Assembly (NCBI GenBank): GCA_019359695.1
Contig: JAHHGV010000018.1
Span: 62,001-126,000 of the forward strand
Length of the DNA stretch: 64,000 nt
Direction: 5' to 3'
Source of the DNA: Brasilonema angustatum HA4187-MV1
GTDB taxonomy: Bacteria; Cyanobacteriota; Cyanobacteriia; Cyanobacteriales; Nostocaceae
Below are positions 10,782 to 20,198 of the stretch, one piece after another. Under the pieces are notes generated by a model. It did not search any database. It was not told the DNA's origin and saw nothing but the letters and a program-made list of their open reading frames with translations. The translations under genes and the position numbers were made by a program. Position 1 is the first letter of the stretch. Every line of letters starts with the position of its first letter.

Positions 10782-12386
10782 CTATTTCAAAAAAAGTTCT
10801 TTTTGTCCAAATAATCTTTCTGCTGTAATTCCTTGGACAGTACACTTTTCGACTAATTTGTTAGACTCAATAATCGGACGAGAGTCTTCAGTATATTGAA
10901 TAGATGTAAGAAAAGTTAACCAAGGCTCTTGTCCCATAGCATACACGTAAACTTCTCTAGGATTTAATTGATTGACTAAATCAATAGCTTTTTCATAATC
11001 AGAGCCATTAAATCTTCTTGATTGATCCATATTTCTTGCTAATGGCTGAGTTAACAATGGACCATATAACCAAGTAAATGGTCCTCCATCACATTCCATT
11101 CCTAAAAATAGCACATCAACATCATTCCCTAAAAAGCTATGTATATATTCATAAACTTTTGGTTGAAGATTATTTGAATCGGCTGCTATAAATATAGTCT
11201 TCCCTTGTAAACTAATCACATAGGCAATCTTGGTTCTAATATTGAGATCTCCATGTTCGCCAAAAAAAGGTAAGCCAATAATCATTCCTCCTTCGATTTC
11301 TATATTTTCCATTTCATCAAGTTCTATAATTTTTTCTTGTTTAAAACCTATGTTCTGCAAAATTAATTTTAAAGATGGATCTGCCAATCCGCCGCCATTA
11401 TTTTTAGGCACAATCACATTCTTAGTTTTATGGCGCAACTGCAATAAGGTTTCAAACATGCAATGATCTTGATGATTGTGAGTAATTAATACATAGTCGA
11501 TACTCTCTGGTAGATCGGCATATGTATAACGGCTGATTCCAGTATCACACTTATAGCTAATTATCGGATCGCACAAAATACTAACACCTTTCGACTCAAT
11601 TAAAAGGCAAGCATGACCGAAGTAACGAATTCTTACCTCGTCACCAATATACTCAGGGTATTTATCCGGCTCCTCTTCCGTAAATAATGATGTAAATAAC
11701 TCATAATCTTTGTCTTTTATATCTAGCTTTTCTTTTATGCTACTTAATGAACAGGGAAAATTTTTCATTTTGAATAACTCATCTATTACATTGGAGCTAA
11801 AAGGTATACTTAAATGTAAGCTGCTATCATCCTCTAACCTGGGAGTACTAAATACAAAATGACGTTGATCTGTGTTGATTAAAAAGAGTGCTATACTCTG
11901 TGCAGATTGGTTGTAATATGGGCTTTTATAAAGTAGCCCTTCAATAAATCGAATTGAAGGATTATTATTTAAGTCATAAACCAATTCGACATAGCCTTTC
12001 AAAACTTCAGGTACTTTTTGATAAATAGGTTCAAGAGAAAAGCCTTTGGCTTCGTTTGTTAACATCTTATCAAGAGTCTTGATAGCTTCTGCAAGTTCTA
12101 AAATATGAGCTTGCTCTTTTATTGTCTTTTCTATCAAATCCTTAATTTCATCAACTCTACTTGTGTCATAGTTAATAAATGGACCTCCCAGCATTGCTGG
12201 ATTTTTAAGAGCAGAAATGTGTACTTGCGGTGTTGATACAAACGACTGCATTATTTTTAAATGCGAATGTGCTATGTACATGGCAGCCGTAACAGGTGAA
12301 ATCAGGTACGGCCAGGCATACCATTGATTAATTAAAGGCTCTACTACTACGTTGTTTTTGAGGTATAATTGCTGCTGATTTTTCAT
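10782..12386 (-). CDS. CmlA-like diiron beta-hydroxylase of PCP-bound amino acid
   Basis: 534 residues: an N-terminal domain with no obvious motif, then a metallo-beta-lactamase fold from about residue 250. The metal motif THNHQDH (HxHxDH) is near 303-308, GEHGD near 376 and AADSNN near 402. The length and the spacing of His/His/Asp/His, Glu and Asp ligands fit CmlA, the chloramphenicol-pathway enzyme that uses a dinuclear iron site in a beta-lactamase fold to beta-hydroxylate an aminoacyl group held on a carrier domain. The Glu where hydrolases have His argues for an oxygenase. The gene sits 61 bp upstream of the NRPS at 4143-10721, so a residue on one of the neighbouring PCPs is the likely substrate. 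A plain UlaG-like hydrolase is the alternative. Confidence 0.8.
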   Translation of the reverse strand: MKNQQQLYLKNNVVVEPLINQWYAWPYLISPVTAAMYIAHSHLKIMQSFVSTPQVHISALKNPAMLGGPFINYDTSRVDEIKDLIEKTIKEQAHILELAEAIKTLDKMLTNEAKGFSLEPIYQKVPEVLKGYVELVYDLNNNPSIRFIEGLLYKSPYYNQSAQSIALFLINTDQRHFVFSTPRLEDDSSLHLSIPFSSNVIDELFKMKNFPCSLSSIKEKLDIKDKDYELFTSLFTEEEPDKYPEYIGDEVRIRYFGHACLLIESKGVSILCDPIISYKCDTGISRYTYADLPESIDYVLITHNHQDHCMFETLLQLRHKTKNVIVPKNNGGGLADPSLKLILQNIGFKQEKIIELDEMENIEIEGGMIIGLPFFGEHGDLNIRTKIAYVISLQGKTIFIAADSNNLQPKVYEYIHSFLGNDVDVLFLGMECDGGPFTWLYGPLLTQPLARNMDQSRRFNGSDYEKAIDLVNQLNPREVYVYAMGQEPWLTFLTSIQYTEDSRPIIESNKLVEKCTVQGITAERLFGQKELFLK

Positions 12387-12494
12387 GATCGTCTTTTTTT
12401 GAAATTAATTGGATTTGAAACTGGCAGATTACGAGTAGGACTAAATCGCTATCCAAAAGTCAAATTCATGTCAAGTTAATTAGCAAATTAGGGG

Positions 12495-12590
12495 TTACTG
12501 GTATTGTGTGAGCAGTTGCTTTACTTCGTCATTTGATAACTCGTCGAATTCGTCGAACAAATGAAATTGAATACTGAAGATGAAGTATCA
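12495..12590 (-). pseudogene. Possible relic of an NRPS C-terminal tail
   Basis: In the 229 bp gap between the dioxygenase and CmlA-like genes one frame reads about 30 codons ending in LSNDEVKQLLTQYQ and a TAA at 12495. An acidic LS-x-(D/E)E-V-xx-LL tail is the usual last segment after the final carrier domain in NRPS proteins; the NRPS at 13473 ends in the comparable ALSPEQVQSMLTEL. No start codon, RBS or carrier motif is present. It may be the stump of a lost NRPS gene, but the stretch is short and could be chance. Confidence 0.3.
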
Positions 12591-12615
12591 TTTGTCATTG
12601 AGCAATTATTTACGA

Positions 12616-13434
12616 TTATACTTGTTGCAATAAAACATCATTTTCTAGAGGTTGCAGTAGCGTATAATCCTGAGATACTAAGAATTCTGGTCTCGGCTTG
12701 CCATAGGGGCGCGGAATATTCTCGATGCTGTTATAGGTAATAAGAAGTAGTCTACGAGGGTAAGGAGAGATATTAGGAACTGAGCTATGAGCTAGATTGC
12801 TGTGGAAGAAGAGAACAGATCCAGCACAACCAACAGGAGCTATTATGCCTCCCCTTTCAACAAGTCGAGTTATAGTTGCATTATCTAGACAGTACTTAAG
12901 ATTAGCACTGACATTTGCTTCCCAACTAATATCTTTGCCTTCAACTGCGGATCTATGCGTATCAAATTGGATAAGTCCTTCTTTATGCGAACCTGAAATC
13001 AAATACAGCGGACCATTAAACTGATTCACTTCATCCAAGAAGATACCGACATTAACTGGTCTAGGTTCTGGCATTCCATCTTCCTCATACCAAAATGCAT
13101 AGTCTTGATGCCAAGGCCAAACATCGCCAGTAAAAGCTGCTTTCATGTTGATCTTGAACTGATAAAGATAGACCGAATTCCCTAAAAGTTGTTGAATAGG
13201 TTCTAACAAAAGTGGATGTTGAATCAAATTCTGGAAAACTTTGCTATGGATATGAACTCCATGAACAGCTCGTACCGTTTGGTTGTCCTTTTCCATGATT
13301 TGTCCAGGGGTCTTTTCTGGTAATCGTGAAAGTTCTTCCTGCAAAGTACTAACTTCTGTTTTAGAAAAATAGTTGGGGAGAAATAACATCCCTTCTTCTT
13401 CGTACTGTTGTATCTGATTTTGAGTAAGTTTCAT
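12616..13434 (-). CDS. PhyH-family Fe(II)/2-oxoglutarate dioxygenase
   Basis: 272 residues, the normal size for phytanoyl-CoA-dioxygenase-type hydroxylases. The HxD iron motif is in WPWHQDYAFW (near residue 109), the second iron His in FFHSNLAHSS (near 213), and the 2-oxoglutarate-binding Arg is probably in SPYPRRLLL. The segment YEEDGMPEPRPV and the LISGSHK loop resemble ectoine hydroxylase and free-amino-acid hydroxylases such as the Leu 5-hydroxylases of griselimycin and Nostoc pathways. It lies 38 bp after the NRPS at 13473-20189, in the same operon, so it probably hydroxylates an amino acid used by the assembly line or a residue on the chain. Whether it acts on a free or carrier-bound substrate cannot be told from sequence. 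Confidence 0.85.
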   Translation of the reverse strand: MKLTQNQIQQYEEEGMLFLPNYFSKTEVSTLQEELSRLPEKTPGQIMEKDNQTVRAVHGVHIHSKVFQNLIQHPLLLEPIQQLLGNSVYLYQFKINMKAAFTGDVWPWHQDYAFWYEEDGMPEPRPVNVGIFLDEVNQFNGPLYLISGSHKEGLIQFDTHRSAVEGKDISWEANVSANLKYCLDNATITRLVERGGIIAPVGCAGSVLFFHSNLAHSSVPNISPYPRRLLLITYNSIENIPRPYGKPRPEFLVSQDYTLLQPLENDVLLQQV

Positions 13435-13472
13435 GGCAATTAGTCTCTTTAGTCACAGTTAGACTCGTAGAT

Positions 13473-16400
13473 TTATTTTCTAAGTTCTGTCAGCATCGAC
13501 TGTACTTGCTCGGGAGAAAGTGCGGCGATTTCCTGCCAAGTACCAGCAATTTCTTCGATTACATTGCGATCGCCTGCTATTTGAGCCATAGTATTTACCA
13601 ATTGAGCTACTGTCTGACTTTGGAATACCTGACGCACCGATAACTCTAGATCGAACCTTTGTTGAATATGGCTGATTAACTGCATTGCTAACAGGGAATG
13701 ACCTCCTAGCTCAAAGAAGTTATCGTGAATGCTTATATGCTCAAGACCAAGAATTTCTTCCCAAATGTGGATCAAGACTTCCTCTGCGGGGGTTTGGGGT
13801 GGGACAAATGCGCGTTCCGAGTTTGATAGAGTTTCATCAGGAGCTGGTAAAGCAGTTCGATTAACCTTGCCATTGGGGGTCAAAGGTAGAGTCTCGAGGA
13901 AAATAAAAGCGGAAGGTAGCATATATTCTGGTAGCTTGAGCTTGAGAAACTCCCGCAACTGCTCGCTCGTTATAGTCTGCTCCCGAACCAAGACAATATA
14001 AGCTATTAAACGTTTTTTCAGTGCTTGTGAGCCATACAGCATCACAGCAACTTGACTGACCTGAGGATGCTTGTTAAGTATTGCCTCAATTTCACCGAGT
14101 TCGATGCGGAAGCCTCTAACTTTGACTTGATCGTCCGCCCGTCCTAAGAACTCGATATTGCCATCAGGTAAATAGCGAGCCCAATCTCCAGTATTATATA
14201 ATCTTGAATTGTTAAACGGGTTAGGAATAAATTTATCACTCGTCAAATCACAACGGCGGAGATAGCCGCGAGCTAAACTGACTCCACCAATAAATAGAAA
14301 CCCTCTTACCCCGACGGGAACTGGCTGGAGATTGTGATCTAGAATGTAGATTTGAGTATTGGCGATTGGCTTACCAATAGGAGGATAAATTAGCCATCTC
14401 TGGGGTGATTCGGTGAAAACGTATGAAGTTACAACATGGGTTTCAGAAGGGCCGTAGTGGTTATGCAGTGTACATTGGTCGAGGCGAGAAAATAGATTGA
14501 TCATCTGTTGGGTAATCTGAAGCTGCTCCCCTGTAGCGATCGCTTCTCTAAGGTTAGCGAACAACTGGGGTTGATCTCCATATGCTTCTGCTAATTGCTG
14601 CCAAAGCGCAACTGGCAAAATTGTCTTTTGGATCGGGTTTTCTGCTAAGAAATGTACTAATTTATCCAAATCCTGAAGATAATTATCAGAAATCAAAAAC
14701 AGCGTACCCCCCGAACACCAAGCAGCAAATATTTCGTGAAAACTGGCATCAAAACTGAGGGAAGCAAACTGGAGGACTCCAACCCCTGTCGCCATTGTTG
14801 CTAAATGCCATTGGATGAGATTGGTTAAGGCGCGATGGGATAGGGCGATCCCTTTAGGCAAACCTGTAGAACCAGAGGTGTAAATGACATAAAGCAAATT
14901 ATCGGGCTGCACTTCAGGTTCTAAATTGGTATCGGGCTCAGCAGCTATTAACTGCCACTGGGTATCTAAACAAATCACCTGTGCAGTATGTGGCGGCAAA
15001 GATTTTAGCAAAGACTGTTGGGTCAACAACACCTCGACACCCGAATCTGCCAACATATAACTCAAGCGTTCAAGGGGATAAGTGGGGTCAATGGGTACAT
15101 AAGCACCACCAGCCTTGAGTATACCCAACAGTCCCACCACCATCTCAATCGAACGTTCCACGCAAATACCCACTAATACTTCTGGTCCCACACCAAGGGT
15201 TTGCAGGTGATGTGCTAGTTGGTTGGCTCTTCGATTTAATTGCTCGTAGGTCAACTGCTGATTCTCAAATACCACGGCCACCGCATCCGGCGTTCTTTCA
15301 ACCTGCTGCTCAAACAATTGATGAATACATTTGTCAGTGGTTCCAAGCGTTGCAGTATCATTCCACTCTACCAATAACTGATGGCGTTCTGCTTGACTGA
15401 GTAAGGGTAATTCATCCACAGTTGCTAGTGGATTTTCCACAATTGCGCTACACAAGTTCTGGAAATGAGCCGCCATGCGTTCGATAGTGCTGCCATCAAA
15501 CAAGTCAGTATTGTACTCCCATGATCCTACCAATCCTGCTTCTGTTTCGGTGATTGACAGTGTTAAATCAAATATAGCAATGGTGCTTTGTTTATTTAAC
15601 TCACGCCAGGTACAACCAGATATTTCTAGTTCACTCTTTGGTGTATTCTGTAATACAAATAGCACTTGGAATAAGGGGGAATAACTCAAGGAACGTTGTG
15701 GTTGCAATGCCTCAACTACCTGTTCAAAAGGTACATCTTGATTTTCATAACCTTTGAGTGTAGTTTCCCGAACTTGTGCCAGTAAGTTCTCAAAACTGGG
15801 ATTACCTTCAAAACAGGTTCTCAACACCAAAGTATTCACAAAAAAGCCAATCAGTGGCTCTAGTTCACTGCGGTTACGATTAGCAATTGGTGAACCAATT
15901 AAAATATCTGTTCCACCACTGTAACGATATAGTAAAGTGGCAAACGCTGCCAGCAGGGTCATAAATAAGGTTGTACCCGACTGCCGTGACAAGGTTTGCA
16001 ACTTCTGGGTTAGTTGAGTATTTAAACTAAAACTTTCAGTTTTACCTTGGTAAGTTTGCACACTTGGACGAGGACGGTCTGTAGGTAATTGTAATAGCGA
16101 TGGAGCACCATGCAATTGAGAAAGCCAGTAATTTAGTTGAGTTTTTAGGACTTCTCCACTTAACCATTGTCTCTGCCAGACTGCAAAGTCAGCATACTGG
16201 ATTGGTAATTCTGGTAAAGGGGATGGAACTCCAGCACAACTCGCTTGATATAAACTAGATAGTTCTTGAATAAATACCCCCATTGACCAACCATCAGAAA
16301 CAATGTGGTGCATATTCCATAACAACACATATTCTCTGGCATCTAACTGTACTAAACTACACCTGATTAGTGGTGCTTTCTCTAAGTCAAAGGGGGTAAT

Positions 16401-19400
16401 TGCTTCTTTGTGTACTTGTTGGTGTAGGACAGTTTCCCGTTCTGTAACTTCTAGTTGCTGTAAGTCCACCACCTTGATGCTTATGGTGGCTTGTGGGTGA
16501 ATTACTTGTATTGGTGTGCCATTCACAATTGTGAAGCTGGTGCGTAGTATCTCGTGACGGCGGACTATTTCTGATGACGCACGTTGTAAGGCATTAATAT
16601 CCAAGTTCCCACTGATACGAATTGCTCCTGGTATGTTGTAGGTAGCAGAAGCTCCTTCTAGTTGGTTAAGGAACCACAGCCGCTCTTGTGCAAAAGATAG
16701 GGGTAATTCTTCGCTGTGTGTTCTTGGTTGAATGAGGGGAAGATTTAATCCCCAATTATTAGTGCGTAACTGGGTTAATGTTTGCTCTAGTTGAGCTACG
16801 GTGGGAGAAGAAAAGACTGCTCGTAATTCTATTTCTACTTCAAAGGCAACTTTGAGTCGGGAAATTAATTGGGTTGCGAGTAGAGAATGTCCTCCCAAGG
16901 AAAAGAAGTTGTCGTTAATGCCTACTGCTGGAATACCTAGAACAGAAGCAAATATATTGGCTATTATTTCTTCTCCTTGTGTACGTGGTGCTACGTATTC
17001 ACTTTCTCGACTAATTTCTGTATCGGCGGCTAGTAGTGCGCGGCGGTCTACTTTGCCGGTGGCCGATAGCGGTAGGGTGTCTAAGCTAACAAAGGCAGAA
17101 GGCACCATGTATTCTGGTAGCTTTTGTTTTAGGAATTCACGTAGTTGATTGGTGCTGAGTGATTCATCGTCACTAACTATATATGCTACTAGACGTTTGT
17201 TATCCGTTAAATCTTCTGTGGCAATAACTACCGCTTGTTGGATTTGGGGATGAGTATTAAGGACTACTTCAATTTCTCCCAGTTCGATGCGAAAGCCGCG
17301 AATCTTTACCTGGTTATCAATGCGACCAATAAAGATAATATTACCATCACTATCGTAACGAGCCAAATCCCCTGTTTTGTAAAGGCGTTCGGATTTGTCA
17401 TCAGAGAAAGGATTTGGGATGAATTTTTCGGCTGTGAGTCCGGGACGCTTGAGATAGCCGCGGGCTAAAGGAGCACCTGCAATACAAAGTTCCCCAGGAA
17501 TGCCAGGAGGCAGGGGTTGGTTTTGTTTGTCTAAAATGTAGATACGTACATTGGCAATTGGCCGTCCTATTAATACATCGCTCGCCAGATCGCTTTTTGC
17601 AGTTGCTTCGTAGACACAACACCCTACAACGGCTTCTGTGGGGCCATATTCGTTAATCAGGCGAGTATCGGGGGCATGAGTCAACCACGGAATTATTTGC
17701 TTAGTGTGTAATGTCTCACCGCCTAAAACAAGGGCGTTGACCCGATTCGACATGGTATCAGGATTAATTTGCTGATTCAGTATTTCCAGATGCGAGGGTG
17801 TGATTTTGACTAGCGAGAGATGATTATTTTGTTTAACAATGTCTGCTAGAAGCTCCAATTCTTGTTCTTCTCTTACCAAGATGGTGGTACGTCCGCAAAT
17901 TAGAGGAAGGTACAAGGAGGTAATCGTTGCATCAAAGCTAAGAGAAGACTGTACAGGCGTACCTTGTCCTTGCGCTACTGCGTAGTAGTCTTTAGCCCAG
18001 TGCAAATAGTTACTTAAACCTCCGTGCAGTAGTTGTACCCCTTTAGGTTGCCCCGTAGAACCACTCGTGTAGATGACATAAGCCAAATTATCTGCACTGA
18101 CACTAGTAGCCAAATTCTCCTGACTATGCTGCTCAATGACTTCCCAATCAGTGTCCAAACAAACTGTCCAGGCAGTATGAGATGGAACAGACGACGACAA
18201 GCTGTCTTGCGTCAACAATATTGCCAGCTCCGCATCGTCCAACATGTAACTCAGGCGTTCTATCGGATAACTGGGGTCAAGGGGTACATAAGCGCCACCA
18301 GTCTTAAGTATCCCCAACAGTCCCACCACCATCTCAATCGAACGTTCCACGCAAATACCCACTAATACTTCTGGTCCCACACCAAGGGTTTGCAGGTGAT
18401 GTGCTAGTTGGTTGGCTCTTCGATTTAATTGCTCGTAGGTCAACTGCTGATTCTCAAATACCACGGCCACCGCATCCGGCGTTCTTTCAACCTGCTGCTC
18501 AAACAATTGATGAATACATTTGTCAGTGGTTCCAAGCGTTGCAGTATCATTCCACTCTACCAATAACTGATGGCGTTCTGCTTGACTGAGTAAGGGTAAT
18601 TCATCCACAGTTGCTAGTGGATTTTCCACAATTGCGCTACACAAGTTCTGGAAATGAGCCGCCATGCGTTCGATAGTGCTGCCATCAAATAAGTCTGTAT
18701 TGTACTCCCATGATCCTACCAATCCTGCTTCTGTTTCGGTGATTGACAGTGTCAAATCAAACCTAGCAATAGTGCTTTCTTGATTTAATTCACACCAGGT
18801 ACAACCAGGTATTTCTAATTCACTCTTTGGTGTATTCTGTAATATAAGTATCACCTGGAACAGGGGAGAATGACTTAAATCTCGTTTCGGTCGCAATGCC
18901 TCAACTACCTGTCCAAAAGGTACATCTTGATGTTCATAAGCTTTGAGTGTAGTTTCCCGAACTTGTGCCAGTAAGTTCTCAAAACTGGGATTATCTTCAA
19001 AACGGGTTCTCAACACCAAATTATTCACAAAACAGCCAATCAGTGACTCTATTTGACTGCGGTTACGATTGGCAATTGATGAGCCGATTAAAATATCTGA
19101 TTGACCACTGTAACGATATAGTAAAGTGGCAAACGCCGCCAGCAGGGTCATAAATAAGGTTGTACCCGACTCCCGAGACAGAGTTTGCAACTTCTGGGTT
19201 ATTTGAGTATTTAAACTAAAACTTTCCGTCCTACCCTGGTAAGTTTGCACACTTGGACGAGGACGGTCTGTAGGTAATTGTAATAGCGATGGAGCACCAT
19301 GCAATTGAGAAAGCCAGTAATTTAGTTGAGTTTTTAGGACTTCTCCACTTAACCATTGTCTCTGCCAGACTGCAAAGTCAGCATACTGGATTGGTAATTC

Positions 19401-20189
19401 TGGTAAAGGGGATGGAACTCCAGCACAACTCGCTTGATATAAACTAGATAGTTCTTGAATAAATACCCCCATTGACCAACCATCAGAAACAATGTGGTGC
19501 ATACAAAGTAGCAACACATAAGACTCTTTCTCTAGTTGCACCAAATTAACTCGCAACAACGGACCATTTACTAGGTCAAAGGGTTGTTGAACTTCTTTAG
19601 ATAACTGTTGTATGAGAGCAGATTGCTCAACTTTTGGCAATGTCTGCAAGTTCACTACTGGTACGGTTATTGTTAGAGTAGGAGCGACCGCCTGGATAGG
19701 ATACCCATCCTGATTGGGAAAAGTAGTGCGTAGAACTTCATGACGTTGTATAATTTCTTGCAAGCTCTGCTCCAAATGAGTAATCTGAAGCAAACCCTTA
19801 ATGCTCACGGCAAAAAACTCGTTATAGGTAGTACTTCCTTCCTCAATTTGGTCTAAGAACCACAATCCTTGCTGATTAAACGACAGAGGAATAGTTCCGT
19901 TCCTTGAAATGGGTCGAATGGGTTCAACAGTGAAAGTTGAGGCGAGACTGGTTTTTTGCAGAAACGCGATAATTTCATCTTTACGTTCAGCTAACTCAGC
20001 ACGTATGTCTGGTGTCAGTGTTCCTTTAGGGGCATTACAGCGCAGGCTAACATCTTGTGCAGCAGATCCATTAACTTCATCAATCCAAAGTTTAATATCT
20101 AACTCATCTAAATACGACAAAAACTTTTCTATGGGTTTCATAATTTTAGTTGTTAAAAATTGCACTCTTTCTGTTAAAACAACATTCAA
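13473..20189 (-). CDS. Two-module NRPS with TubC-type docking domain (Asn-like, then unclear)
   Basis: An N-terminal TubC-type docking domain (FLSYLDELDIKLW) is followed by C1 (HHIVSDG near 233), A1 (TSGSTG near 711), PCP1 (GGHSL near 1100), C2 (near 1295), A2 (near 1771) and PCP2 (near 2163). No epimerase or thioesterase is present. Pocket residues read by eye are DATKVGEVGK for A1, close to Asn codes such as DLTKLGEVGK, and about DAHTITHVVK for A2, which shares the HVVK end with Pro codes but differs elsewhere. The real start is probably the internal ATG at 20141 (MKPIEKFLSY), where the docking domain begins. Upstream, the PKS gene at 20438 is separated by 248 bp of gene relics. The two modules share fully identical DNA blocks at a fixed 3,189 bp offset, pointing to module duplication or gene conversion. 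Confidence 0.95.
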   Translation of the reverse strand: MNVVLTERVQFLTTKIMKPIEKFLSYLDELDIKLWIDEVNGSAAQDVSLRCNAPKGTLTPDIRAELAERKDEIIAFLQKTSLASTFTVEPIRPISRNGTIPLSFNQQGLWFLDQIEEGSTTYNEFFAVSIKGLLQITHLEQSLQEIIQRHEVLRTTFPNQDGYPIQAVAPTLTITVPVVNLQTLPKVEQSALIQQLSKEVQQPFDLVNGPLLRVNLVQLEKESYVLLLCMHHIVSDGWSMGVFIQELSSLYQASCAGVPSPLPELPIQYADFAVWQRQWLSGEVLKTQLNYWLSQLHGAPSLLQLPTDRPRPSVQTYQGRTESFSLNTQITQKLQTLSRESGTTLFMTLLAAFATLLYRYSGQSDILIGSSIANRNRSQIESLIGCFVNNLVLRTRFEDNPSFENLLAQVRETTLKAYEHQDVPFGQVVEALRPKRDLSHSPLFQVILILQNTPKSELEIPGCTWCELNQESTIARFDLTLSITETEAGLVGSWEYNTDLFDGSTIERMAAHFQNLCSAIVENPLATVDELPLLSQAERHQLLVEWNDTATLGTTDKCIHQLFEQQVERTPDAVAVVFENQQLTYEQLNRRANQLAHHLQTLGVGPEVLVGICVERSIEMVVGLLGILKTGGAYVPLDPSYPIERLSYMLDDAELAILLTQDSLSSSVPSHTAWTVCLDTDWEVIEQHSQENLATSVSADNLAYVIYTSGSTGQPKGVQLLHGGLSNYLHWAKDYYAVAQGQGTPVQSSLSFDATITSLYLPLICGRTTILVREEQELELLADIVKQNNHLSLVKITPSHLEILNQQINPDTMSNRVNALVLGGETLHTKQIIPWLTHAPDTRLINEYGPTEAVVGCCVYEATAKSDLASDVLIGRPIANVRIYILDKQNQPLPPGIPGELCIAGAPLARGYLKRPGLTAEKFIPNPFSDDKSERLYKTGDLARYDSDGNIIFIGRIDNQVKIRGFRIELGEIEVVLNTHPQIQQAVVIATEDLTDNKRLVAYIVSDDESLSTNQLREFLKQKLPEYMVPSAFVSLDTLPLSATGKVDRRALLAADTEISRESEYVAPRTQGEEIIANIFASVLGIPAVGINDNFFSLGGHSLLATQLISRLKVAFEVEIELRAVFSSPTVAQLEQTLTQLRTNNWGLNLPLIQPRTHSEELPLSFAQERLWFLNQLEGASATYNIPGAIRISGNLDINALQRASSEIVRRHEILRTSFTIVNGTPIQVIHPQATISIKVVDLQQLEVTERETVLHQQVHKEAITPFDLEKAPLIRCSLVQLDAREYVLLWNMHHIVSDGWSMGVFIQELSSLYQASCAGVPSPLPELPIQYADFAVWQRQWLSGEVLKTQLNYWLSQLHGAPSLLQLPTDRPRPSVQTYQGKTESFSLNTQLTQKLQTLSRQSGTTLFMTLLAAFATLLYRYSGGTDILIGSPIANRNRSELEPLIGFFVNTLVLRTCFEGNPSFENLLAQVRETTLKGYENQDVPFEQVVEALQPQRSLSYSPLFQVLFVLQNTPKSELEISGCTWRELNKQSTIAIFDLTLSITETEAGLVGSWEYNTDLFDGSTIERMAAHFQNLCSAIVENPLATVDELPLLSQAERHQLLVEWNDTATLGTTDKCIHQLFEQQVERTPDAVAVVFENQQLTYEQLNRRANQLAHHLQTLGVGPEVLVGICVERSIEMVVGLLGILKAGGAYVPIDPTYPLERLSYMLADSGVEVLLTQQSLLKSLPPHTAQVICLDTQWQLIAAEPDTNLEPEVQPDNLLYVIYTSGSTGLPKGIALSHRALTNLIQWHLATMATGVGVLQFASLSFDASFHEIFAAWCSGGTLFLISDNYLQDLDKLVHFLAENPIQKTILPVALWQQLAEAYGDQPQLFANLREAIATGEQLQITQQMINLFSRLDQCTLHNHYGPSETHVVTSYVFTESPQRWLIYPPIGKPIANTQIYILDHNLQPVPVGVRGFLFIGGVSLARGYLRRCDLTSDKFIPNPFNNSRLYNTGDWARYLPDGNIEFLGRADDQVKVRGFRIELGEIEAILNKHPQVSQVAVMLYGSQALKKRLIAYIVLVREQTITSEQLREFLKLKLPEYMLPSAFIFLETLPLTPNGKVNRTALPAPDETLSNSERAFVPPQTPAEEVLIHIWEEILGLEHISIHDNFFELGGHSLLAMQLISHIQQRFDLELSVRQVFQSQTVAQLVNTMAQIAGDRNVIEEIAGTWQEIAALSPEQVQSMLTELRK
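15124..15500 (-). repeat. Intragenic repeat, module 2 copy (A-domain start and C-domain end)
   Basis: 377 bp that I find identical to 18313-18689, at an exact offset of 3,189 bp. It codes the end of the C domain, the linker and the first part of the A domain. Beyond 15500 similarity continues with scattered changes to about 15660. Confidence 0.9.
16048..16314 (-). repeat. Intragenic repeat, module 2 copy (C-domain core)
   Basis: 267 bp identical to 19237-19503 at the same 3,189 bp offset. It codes the C domain from the HHIVSDG motif through QYADFAVWQRQWL and the PTDRPRP segment. Flanks on both sides diverge at once, which suggests patchy gene conversion. Confidence 0.9.
18313..18689 (-). repeat. 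Intragenic repeat, module 1 copy (A-domain start and C-domain end)
   Basis: Partner of 15124-15500, identical over 377 bp by direct comparison. The A-domain core that carries the specificity pocket lies outside the identical block and differs between modules. Confidence 0.9.
19237..19503 (-). repeat. Intragenic repeat, module 1 copy (C-domain core)
   Basis: Partner of 16048-16314, identical over 267 bp and in the same reading frame, spanning the HHIVSDG catalytic motif of C1. Confidence 0.9.
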
Positions 20190-20198
20190 ATTCGAAGA

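Noticed and set aside
10782-12386. Metallo-beta-lactamase for resistance
   Set aside because: The N-terminal extension, the Glu in the metal site and the NRPS context fit CmlA-type oxygenases better than a lactamase.
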